In this document: positions 1 to 7,890 of the stretch, piece after piece | Position numbering within the stretch: the stretch's first letter is position 1 | Layout of the letters: each line of letters begins with the position of its first letter | Assembly: GCA_010279815.1 (NCBI GenBank) | Contig: QEOQ01000312.1 | Coordinates: 266,671 to 294,286, forward strand | DNA length: 27,616 nt | DNA from: Brachionus plicatilis | Lineage: Eukaryota > Rotifera > Eurotatoria > Ploima > Brachionidae | Direction: 5' to 3' | Position numbers and translations under genes: made by a program | The notes under the pieces: model-generated | Database searches by the model: none | What the model was told of the DNA's origin: nothing | Seen by the model: only the letters and a program-made list of their open reading frames with translations

Positions 1-69
1 TCAAAAAAATAAAAATCCTATGAATGAATAGACCCTGGGTATGAATTTTTTAAGCCTCAATTTATTTAG

Positions 70-207
70 AAACATGTTCATGAGCCATTTTTTAAATATC
101 ATTTAAAAGAAAAGTGGCGGTATGCAGTTTCTTTTTTTAAGGCGATTTTAAACCATTTAAAAAAGACGCATGGTAAAGCCTATAAAGCAGGGACTGTATT
201 AAAATAA
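70..207 (+). CDS. Possible terminal exon of a gene starting upstream of the window
   Basis: A 45-codon open stretch follows directly after a T-rich splice-acceptor-like sequence (ttatttag, AG at 68-69) and ends at TAA 205-207. Its base composition is visibly less A/T-monotonous than its surroundings. The predicted peptide is basic and aromatic (it includes KEKWRYAVSFFKAIL), ending in GTVLK. I do not recognise a family. It has no start codon in good context, so if real it is the last coding exon, in phase 0, of a gene whose other exons lie to the left. It could also be a chance opening or a transposon scrap. RNA evidence would decide. Confidence 0.3.
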   Translation, partial: KHVHEPFFKYHLKEKWRYAVSFFKAILNHLKKTHGKAYKAGTVLK

Positions 208-1150
208 TAGAAAGTATCTAAATAGAGTATTTAGAATAGCTAATTCAATCAAGCAATTAAAATAGTAGCAATCAAAATAGCTAAACACATAATGAAAAAA
301 GGACATTAAAGCTAAAATAAAAAAATAGCAAAAAAAAATTCATTCATCAATGATGAATCATCATTGTAAATTAATGTCTGTTTGTTAATTGTTTATTTCT
401 TTTTTAAAAGAAAGGCTACGAGCAGAGCTCCTTCAGCCAGTTATATGATTATAATGCCTTTTTCTAAACAAAACTAAGACTTAATAAACATATAAAGAAA
501 AATAAGATACAAGTAAATTAAACTTTTATATTGATACCAAGATCAAAATTAAAGGGAAAAAAAAATTAAGTTAAAAAAAATTAAAACAAAATGTTGATTG
601 AACCAAAATAAAGCTTTTTGATGATAAATTTTTTTTAAATTTAGCTTAATAGACCGTCCTATGTCCAAGTTACACCTCCAGATGCATTTTTGGATTTAGG
701 GGACATGTGCGTTTTTCAGCCATCCAAATAATTAAATTAAATTCCTCTTTTTTTTTTAATTTTTAATATTCCATCCATATTTTTTGTTTGTTGTCTTTAA
801 CTTCATGCCAACTAAAAACGTTTGCGTTAATTACTTTTAAACATTAATTACATACAAAAGGAATACAAAAGTTATTGATTTTAGTTTGGAACACTTATAC
901 TTGATTCTCAAACGACATTTTAAGAGTTTTAATTTATTTTTATTTTCAATTAGTATTAAGAATATCATTCCACTTTTATATTATTTTAAGGAACTCAAAT
1001 TTTGCGCCATTAAATTTAAATTTCTTAAAAATTAAAAATACTTTAATTCGCACATTCTATAATTAACTGCCCAAACTTTTAAAATCATCAACGTTCAAAG
1101 TAAGGCGTCATTTAAACATGTCGACTTAAATAAGTTCACATGCAAAATTT

Positions 1151-1687
1151 AAACTCCTCTCAACTCCGTATAAAAATCTATTATAACATGGCGAAGATTT
1201 TTGCTCAAATACAACCATTAAAAAACTAAAAAGAATGTTTTATATATAGTTGTGAACCCTTCTTTATTTGTGAACAAATTTGAAATTAATCTCAAATTTT
1301 TGTTCGTTAATTATTTATTTTTATTCCAAACTTAATTATTTTTAAAGGGATTTTTTCCCATCTTATCAATAAAGTTTAGCCAATTTTAATTTCAATTTTT
1401 TTTTAAATTGCTTAAATTTGTTAAATTTATCAGTTTATAGTGCTTAATTTGTATACCTTAATATTGTGCGCTTTTTTATAAAAATTTTTCAAAAAATTAA
1501 TCAAATTAAATTCGCACTTTTTTTAATTAATTAACTACTATTGAGCAATTGATTAATTTTGAATAATTCGACTAATAAACACAGAAACTCCTCCCAACCT
1601 CGTATTCAAATCTTATAAGATAGCGAAGATTTTTACTTCAATACAATCATTAAAAAACTGAAAAGTATTTTTATGTAGAGTTGTGAA
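1151..1687 (+). repeat. Diverged direct repeat pair, about 105 bp each
   Basis: Segment 1151-1256 and segment 1585-1687 align along their whole length with frequent substitutions (roughly four bases in five agree by eye). Shared blocks include aaactcctc, gcgaagattttt, caatacaa/caaatacaa and cattaaaaaact. Similarity seems to extend weakly upstream (ttcgcac at about 1048 and 1511). The copies lie about 430 bp apart in the same orientation, which suggests an old local duplication or two copies of a short interspersed repeat. Confidence 0.6.
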
Positions 1688-1954
1688 AAAAAGGAAAAAA
1701 TTTTTTTTATTTATATTTAAACCGAAATCTTTTAGTTCATATAACTTTTAATAAATAAACTAAAAAAAGTCATTTTAAAAAGGTATTATTTAAAAAAAAA
1801 AATTTGACTCAAAACAAAATAAATTTTTTTAAGGTTATCCCAATTGTGATTCAAAATAATGGAGACTGGTCAAATCTTTAATTTTTTCAAATAAAAATAA
1901 ACTGATTTATTAAACTACAAATTTGTACTGTATTTTTCTATTTTATACAAAATT

Positions 1955-2012
1955 TTACAATCAAAAAATTCGGAATTTCCGTATTACAATCAAAAAATTC
2001 GGAATTTCCGTA
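1955..2012 (+). repeat. Tandem duplication, 29 bp x 2
   Basis: Two adjacent identical 29-bp units, 1955-1983 and 1984-2012, each contain the near-palindrome cggaatttccg. No further unit is present on either side. Confidence 0.85.
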
Positions 2013-2258
2013 TATTTACGTAAAAAATGTAAATTTTTATTTTTATTATATTTTTTGTTTTTTTGAAAATTTCCAAAAATTCTAAGAAATTGCTTGAAAA
2101 TTGGCTTTTTATTTGCTTTTTTTCTTTTACCAGTTTTTCGAAAATTATTGTTAATTCACCGATCCTTATAAGTTTAAAATTACGAAAATTTACGGTAAAA
2201 GTGGTAATTTTAAGTAAATTTACGTAATTTAACGTAATAAACGGTAAAAACCCTAGTG
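2010..2258 (+). repeat. Possible decayed DNA-transposon arm
   Basis: The stretch is built of variants of ttacgtaa / acggtaa and ends in acggtaaaaaccctagtg. Read from the other strand, that is a terminus of the CACTAGGG type known from some hAT-like elements. I could not find a matching opposite end or a target-site duplication, so this is a guess at a one-ended remnant. Confidence 0.25.
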
Positions 2259-2876
2259 TTAAATCACCACAGTATAATCTAATAACCCCTAAATGATAAT
2301 CTTCACACCTATTTTCATCTAAAGCCGATAATATTTTGGACGCGTTGTCATTTTACATGATAATCAAATAAAATCCGAATCTATGAACTAGACATTCGTT
2401 GTGGGTTTTAGTAAATAATAAATCGACAACTAATGACAAAATCTGGTTATTCGCATTCAACAACCAAATTTTAGCATTCTAGATTTTTTTTCCATTTTCT
2501 ACGGATTAAAATATCTTATAAATAGAATATCGTAAATTTTTAATTGAAACCTAGCATAAACTTTAAATAAAAAATTTTTAATTGTTTTTATTGACAGTGA
2601 ATATTGATACCTAAATGTTATTACCGATTTTTTTAATCCAGGGGATAATCAAATGTCAAATTATTTCTTTTTCAAATTTATTAAATGCCATTGACTAAAA
2701 AACACTTTTTTGTATGAATCAAATAAAATATTTTTTATTAAAGTTTAGCCAGATTTAAAATAAAAAAAATTTTAACGATATTTAAAAGATTAAAATTTAA
2801 TTAAAATAAAACAAAGATCATTAAATTTCGTTATAAAACAAGATTTAAATTTAGTCAAGATTAAATTTAATAAAAA

Positions 2877-4241
2877 ATGTTTGCAACTGAAAGTCTAATC
2901 GGAGTCTGGAATGCAACAAGCATTCAGACTTTTCCACTTATATTACTGGCCCATATTTTTCTCAATGGCAACGATTATGCTGGCTATTTTGAAGTGCCAG
3001 AAAGAAATTTAAAGATAAGAATTGATATATTTAATGTAAACGAACCTTTGATTGACTTTAATATGACATCAATCAAGACTTCATTTGAAGGACACCTTAA
3101 TGGCTTAATGATTCAAGGAATTTGGAAAAACACTTCCATGGAAATCCCAATTCAATTCAAAAAAGTCAAAAATCATTCAAAATATGAAGTTAATAGACCT
3201 CAAACACCAAAGCGACCTTTTAGTTATATAGAAGAAGAAATAGAGCTAAAAAATCTAAAAGCTAACATATCGCTCTCAGGAACTTTTACATGTCCCAAAA
3301 ATCAAAAACCAATAGCTTCTGTGGTTCTTTGTCATGGCTCGGGAGGTCATGACCGAGATGTCACAATGTTTGACCATAAACCATTCATGGTGTTGGCTGA
3401 TTATTTGTCGAATAATGGTATCGCAGTACTCAGATTCGACGAGCGTGGTATTAGAAAATCAAGTGGAAATTTTTCAGCTGCTGATATTTATGATTTTGTA
3501 GATGATGTACTTGAAGGGATAAGATATTTAAAAGATAGAAAGGAAACAAGTAATTCAAATATTGGGGTTATTGGTCACAGCAAAGGAGGTTCCACTGCAA
3601 TGATTGCATCTGATCGTTCAAAATTAATAAAGTTTATGGTTCTTCTTGGAACTATATCAATTCCATTAGAAGAGAATTATTATCAACAAATAAAGCTTGA
3701 ACAAAGAGCTAAAAACACTTCTGAAGTTTTGTTCGAACTTGAACTTGAAGCTTATTCATATATCTTTAAAATTTTAAAAACAGAAAAAAATGATTCGATT
3801 ATTTTAAATAAAATAAAATTATTTTTTGAAGATCGTTTATTCAATTCATCTGGTCAAACCGAGCAAAATTGGAAAACTTTGAAAAAAAAAATCATAGCTG
3901 ATTTAGATAGCCTTTTCAGTCCAATGTTAAGAAGTGCGCTTAAACTTCAGCCTGGCAAAATATTATCTCGTACAAAAATTCCTGTATTGGGCATTTGGGG
4001 GTCTAACGACTTGGTAGTTCCACCAAGTGTGAATATTAAACCGATGAAAAAAGCTTTAGAATCAGCAAGAAATAAAAATTTTAAATTGCTAGTTATCGAT
4101 CAACTAAATCATGGAATGCAGAAAAGTCAAACAGGTCAACCAGATGAATATGAAAGATCAGAAGAAACAATTTCACCTTTTCTTCTAGAAAATATTCAAA
4201 AATGGATCCACGAAATATCACTTAAGCTTAATAATGTTTGA
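2877..4241 (+). CDS. Bacterial-type two-domain alpha/beta hydrolase (esterase/peptidase-like)
   Basis: A single uninterrupted 454-residue frame. Residues 1-100 form a small beta-rich domain (starting LIGVWNAT, with GIWKNTSMEIPIQF near 81-94) of the kind found before the hydrolase domain in bacterial secreted alpha/beta hydrolases. Residues about 128-450 are the alpha/beta hydrolase fold: oxyanion-type HGSGG (153-157), the LADYLSNNGIAVLRFDERG strand-loop, the nucleophile elbow GHSKGG (Ser235), GSNDLVV (Asp378) and LNHGM (His412). These form a complete Ser-Asp-His triad, so the enzyme is probably active on esters or small amides; the substrate is unknown. I see no signal peptide, although bacterial relatives usually have one, so it is probably intracellular. 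The start is the first ATG, in an A-rich context (aaaaATGT). The absence of introns and the bacterial-type architecture suggest horizontal acquisition (inference). Base usage matches the host, so transfer would not be recent. Confidence 0.88.
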   Translation: MFATESLIGVWNATSIQTFPLILLAHIFLNGNDYAGYFEVPERNLKIRIDIFNVNEPLIDFNMTSIKTSFEGHLNGLMIQGIWKNTSMEIPIQFKKVKNHSKYEVNRPQTPKRPFSYIEEEIELKNLKANISLSGTFTCPKNQKPIASVVLCHGSGGHDRDVTMFDHKPFMVLADYLSNNGIAVLRFDERGIRKSSGNFSAADIYDFVDDVLEGIRYLKDRKETSNSNIGVIGHSKGGSTAMIASDRSKLIKFMVLLGTISIPLEENYYQQIKLEQRAKNTSEVLFELELEAYSYIFKILKTEKNDSIILNKIKLFFEDRLFNSSGQTEQNWKTLKKKIIADLDSLFSPMLRSALKLQPGKILSRTKIPVLGIWGSNDLVVPPSVNIKPMKKALESARNKNFKLLVIDQLNHGMQKSQTGQPDEYERSEETISPFLLENIQKWIHEISLKLNNV

Positions 4242-4863
4242 AGTCTGTTTGAAAGAGGTTTTTAATAATATTTTTGTTCTATTTAGAATTTTATTTATTT
4301 ATATATTGTAAAAAAATAATAGATCGAGATTATTTAGCTCATTTTTTTAAAATTTTGGAACAAGCAATTCAAAGTTGTTTTTGAGGCGTAAGTTATTAGT
4401 CAAATTTTTTTTAAAACCTGGCCCTACCTTTAAATGTGAGCTGGGTTCACGAAAATGTGTAAACTTGAATAGTTTTTCTGTTTTTGTGATCTCAGCTCAT
4501 CTGTGATATTATCTTCAGATCACATAATATTAGCTAAATTACACAAAAACATATAAATATTACATAAACATTAAATAAAAACATATAAACATATAAAACC
4601 TATTTATTTGCTGAAAATTTTAATAATCGAAAAAACAGTTAAATAATAATTTTTAATTAAAAATTTACATTTTTCTCATAAAGATTAAAACATAAGTGGA
4701 ATCAACTGAAAAGAGTTTTATTTAAAATGTGTTCTTTTAAAGTAAATTTTAATTGAATTTGATTTATAACATCAAAAATATATTGAATTGTCAAAATTAA
4801 ATAGTAAAGAATATATAGAAAATTTCAAAATATAGGCACTTTTTGAAAATATTGTATCGATTT
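4242..4863. other. Intergenic and 3' flank of the hydrolase gene
   Basis: A/T-rich sequence with no frame of note. No canonical AATAAA was seen in the first 100 bases; aataat variants occur at about 4263 and 4315. A slightly richer patch at 4420-4540 shows no recognisable product. Confidence 0.5.
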
Positions 4864-5055
4864 CAAATCCCTTTTTTGGTAAAATTCGCAAAATCTAGCA
4901 TTATTGCCATTGAGTGTATTGATACATTGTCAGTTTTGTAAACCCCAAATCTTAATGGTGGTATTATAACTGCCACTTGCCATATTATTTTGATCAATTA
5001 ATTGAAGACAAAAAACTATGTTAGTTTGACCATTAAGAGTATTCATACAATGTGA
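4864..5055 (-). pseudogene. WD40-repeat remnant
   Basis: Read on the - strand, one frame gives a textbook WD repeat: LNGQTNIVFCLQLID, then NNMASGSYNTTIKIWGLQN. An in-frame TGA (4930-4932) follows, and then the beginning of a next repeat (QCINTLNGNN). The pattern of xGH-like turn, SGS-D/N-TIKIW strand and linker is that of WD40 beta-propellers, which act as protein-interaction scaffolds. The stop and the absence of further repeats on either side mark it as a decayed fragment, or less likely as one exon of a gene in which the TGA is spliced out. A related piece on the same strand lies at 7026-7135. Confidence 0.65.
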
Positions 5056-6061
5056 AATTTTAAGATATGTTGATTCTAAAATAAAGTCAACTAAGGTTAA
5101 AAATTTGGGATCAAATTAATTATTTAATTATTTTTCAAGTTATTTCCTCCATTATTTGAATAAATATTTTTTTCATTTTTATTTTTATTCATTATTTCTA
5201 GCCATAATTAAAAAACAATTTATAAATAAAAAAATCATAAAATTGAAAAATCATCATAATAGCTTTTGTCAAAATAATCTAAATATAACAGCTTTGTATT
5301 AATTTAAAATTATTTAAAAAAGCACTTTCTAATTTTAACACATTCTTAATATTAAGCTTAAAATATAATCACTGATTTTATTTTTTATTTTAGGTCTATT
5401 AAAATCACAATGACTTGATTAAATTTTTTTCGATTTAAATTTTTTTTTTAAAAATACTATTTACCCTTTTTTATATAAATTTGCCATGGATTTTGACTAA
5501 TCAAGCTGTGAAAAGAGATATGTTTTTATGACAAATTGAAGTTCATGATAAAACTTAAATTTCAAATCAAAATTTCAAGATTTAGATTTAAAAAAAAGAT
5601 TTTTTTTATAATAAATTACTAAACTTTATTAAACATAATTTGTTTTTTCTTTAATTAGAATTAAATTTATATGAATTTAAATCTGAAGTAAAAATTAGAT
5701 ATTAATAAATATTTTGAAATTTTGCAATTCAAAATTAAACTTTGTTTCGCTGTAATACTTTTTAATTAAAATTAAATATAATTTAAAGTTTTTGTTCGAG
5801 CCATAATTAGGATAACTCAATGTTGAATATGAATTTGTCTTTAAAGTTTTTTTTGTGATCATGATCATGAAATTCAAGTTGCCGTTTTTATTAATAACAT
5901 TGAATACATATTTAAATTATCTATATTTTTTAATTTATTTACACTTGTCTTTATTTAAAAAGTTTATTCTTTAATAATTTATCCGAAATTAAAAAAACTA
6001 TAATTATTTGTTGGAATTTTTTCAAATTCGCTTTCAAGAGGTAGTTGGTAAAGAATTGTGA
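5056..6061. other. Non-coding AT-rich stretch
   Basis: I see no gene here. The short open frame on the - strand at 5695-5877 is A/T-driven, without recognisable motifs, and is treated as chance. Confidence 0.6.
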
Positions 6062-6253
6062 TCATTACCATATTTTTTTGAAAAGAGAGTACCAAATATT
6101 TGGAATTGTCAACCTAAAGAATAATTGGACTCAATTTCAATTAATCAATTTGAAATTAAACTAAACAAACTGGACTTAACGAGCTATTACAACGACTCGT
6201 TTCATATTAGACTCCCAGATCAAAGCTTTAATTTTTTCTATAACATTATCTTT
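6062..6253 (+). pseudogene. C-terminal remnant of a non-LTR retrotransposon reverse transcriptase
   Basis: The + strand frame reads FFEKRVPNIWNCQPKE, stop (6122-6124), then LDSISINQFEIKLNKLDL. This matches the conserved tail of LINE-type ORF2 proteins, where a residue run of the form RVxxxWNxLPxxVVxSxSxxxFKxxLDK follows the reverse-transcriptase domain. Only this tail is present, and it is interrupted by a stop, so it is a dead 5'-truncated or fragmented copy. It ends just before the inverted-repeat transposon at 6269. Confidence 0.6.
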
Positions 6254-6260
6254 TGATATT

Positions 6261-6268
6261 CAATTTCT
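6261..6268 (+). repeat. 8-bp target-site duplication, left copy
   Basis: CAATTTCT here is repeated exactly at 6960-6967, on either side of the inverted-repeat element. This is the signature of a DNA-transposon insertion. Confidence 0.85.
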
Positions 6269-6450
6269 GGGTCCTACTAAAATACTGACCCCCATTTTTT
6301 TTAAATTTTCTGACCCCCATTTATTTTGCAAAGCAAAAATATTTTTTAAAGTTTTAATATATCATTTAGTTTGAATTTTTCTCTATTTTTTGAAAATTAA
6401 ACTAGTTTGTCTCCAAAATTTTTATTTTTTGTGAAAATCGAATATTTTTA
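6269..6450 (+). repeat. Left terminal inverted repeat, 182 bp
   Basis: This is the reverse complement of 6778-6959 without a mismatch that I could find. The identity stops after gaatattttta. It carries two CTGACCCCC motifs close to the end. Confidence 0.9.
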
Positions 6451-6777
6451 TGCTTTTAAAAACCTGACCCCCAACTGACCCCCATTTTTCTTGAAGAGAA
6501 TTTAACTAGCTTTCCAAAAATGTGCCTAGTTTTTCTCCAGGATGTATAGTTTTAGAGATATTTTGATTATAATAAAAGACCTTAGTTATTCTGAAATCGG
6601 ATTTTAAAATTTTTAATACGATATACCATTAGATCAAGAATTTTCTAAGCTTTTTGATTTTTATGTTTTTTTTCTTAAATTCAATTTTATTTTTAGCGAA
6701 AAAACTATAATCTACTTTTAAAGAAACCTGACCCCCTATTTTATACGACTGACCAAAATATTTTTATAAAAACTGAC

Positions 6778-6959
6778 TAAAAATATTCGATTTTCACAAA
6801 AAATAAAAATTTTGGAGACAAACTAGTTTAATTTTCAAAAAATAGAGAAAAATTCAAACTAAATGATATATTAAAACTTTAAAAAATATTTTTGCTTTGC
6901 AAAATAAATGGGGGTCAGAAAATTTAAAAAAAATGGGGGTCAGTATTTTAGTAGGACCC
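6778..6959 (-). repeat. Right terminal inverted repeat, 182 bp
   Basis: Mirror copy of 6269-6450. The 327-bp centre between the two arms is single-copy and carries three further CTGACCCCC motifs. Confidence 0.9.
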
Positions 6960-6967
6960 CAATTTCT
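6960..6967 (+). repeat. 8-bp target-site duplication, right copy
   Basis: Exact repeat of 6261-6268 (CAATTTCT). The neighbouring bases outside both copies differ, which supports a true duplication of exactly 8 bp. Confidence 0.85.
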
Positions 6968-7025
6968 TTTATATTATATTTTATCTAATTTTAATTCTAA
7001 TTATTTTTTCTTGATTTTTTATTTT

Positions 7026-7135
7026 AAATGCCTTTTTTGGTGAAATTCGAAAACTCTATTATTATGATCATTGAGAGCATTGATTCATTGGAGATTTCCT
7101 AAAAGTGGATTATTTTCTAATCAGTGACCATTAAT
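7026..7135 (-). pseudogene. Second, more decayed WD40-type remnant
   Basis: About 70 bp around 7026-7095 align with 4864-4935, with around four in five bases matching (shared ccttttttgg, aaattcg, attgattcattg / attgatacattg). The - strand reading gives INALNDHNN, corresponding to INTLNGNN of the first fragment, with a TGA where Cys is expected. Both pieces have the same orientation and could be repeats of one dead WD40 gene that was later split by transposon insertions. Confidence 0.4.
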
Positions 7136-7851
7136 TTAGGAGACATTTGTTTATGTTAAAGATATATTTCTGGCTAAGATAATTTTTGATAGATAACACT
7201 CGCTGAAGAATAAAAACTACTGTAAAAATATTCCATTAAATAAAAGGATGTGATTAATTAGATTAAACAAAAATAATTTTTAATTATTAATTTAAGAACG
7301 AGCCAAGTTCAGCTGATAAAATAGGAACCCAAAAAATTTTACTTTGTTTTTAATTATTAAAAATTGGGGCTTTAAATTCATAAATATCCACGAGCATATT
7401 AACACAGCATCAAAAATCAACCATTTTTTAGTAAAAAAGTTCTGTCAATTCTACTCAGCATGTCTTATTTTATCATGACATATTTTAATTTTGAACATTT
7501 CAAACATTTTATTTTCATTTTTATAATTATGCAAAATAACATAAGAGAAATAATTTTTTTCTGTATGAAAATTAATTTTTTCTAAAAAATCAAAATATTA
7601 TCATACTTAGTCAATAGAACTTACAAGTTAATACTATTTTGGTCTCTGATTAAAATACATTTAAAAAGCTTAATTCAACAACCAAAAACTCTACAATACT
7701 TTCAGTAATTGAAAAATTTGAAAAATAAAAAAATAGCATGCATTTTATAAGAAAATTTTTAAGATGTTTTAAAAACACTTGTCCAAGTGCACATGGAGTT
7801 TTTAAAATCTTGTTAGTTTATAAAAATTATTTCAAAAAAAATTCTTCAAGT
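7136..7851. other. Upstream region of the oxygenase gene
   Basis: AT-rich sequence without a recognisable product. An upstream ATG at 7738 is in frame with the oxygenase first exon and would add 51 residues, but that stretch looks like untranslated sequence (see the gene entry). Confidence 0.5.
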
Positions 7852-7867
7852 TTTTATTTTAATTTAG
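7852..7867 (+). promoter_or_regulatory. Candidate splice acceptor in the 5' leader (cis- or trans-splicing)
   Basis: The T-rich run tttttattttaatttag ends 23 nt before the favoured ATG (7891). Splicing here would remove the upstream in-frame ATG at 7738. Comparable ...ttag / ...atag sites precede the starts of the other two genes (AG at 2853-2854 and 13407-13408). In this AT-rich DNA such sites also arise by chance. Confidence 0.35.
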
Positions 7868-7890
7868 ATAGGTTAAATTTAATTGATAAA

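Larger units (their letters stand above)
208..2852. other. AT-rich non-coding region with small repeats
   Basis: No reading frame of note is seen on either strand across about 2.6 kb of homopolymer-rich A/T sequence. It contains a diverged direct repeat pair (1151-1256 and 1585-1687), a short tandem duplication (1955-2012) and a transposon-end-like stretch that finishes at 2258. The promoter of the downstream hydrolase gene should lie at its right end, but I see no convincing core element. Confidence 0.6.
6269..6959. mobile_element. Non-autonomous DNA transposon (MITE/foldback) with 182-bp perfect inverted repeats
   Basis: A 691-bp element begins GGGTCCTAC and ends GTAGGACCC. Its terminal inverted repeats, 6269-6450 and 6778-6959, are identical by my base-by-base comparison. 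It is flanked by the 8-bp duplication CAATTTCT. Seven copies of CTGACCCCC (five on +, at about 6285, 6310, 6464, 6475 and 6728; two on -, at about 6910 and 6935) look like subterminal transposase-binding sites. No reading frame is present, so it depends on a transposase elsewhere. Long inverted repeats with 8-9-bp duplications suit Mutator-like elements; hAT, P or Merlin also make duplications of about 8 bp. The superfamily is not settled. Confidence 0.9.

Noticed and set aside
5695..5877. 60-codon - strand frame
   Set aside because: Composition is pure A/T background (Asn, Lys, Ile, Phe, Tyr), with no homology recognised and no splice context.
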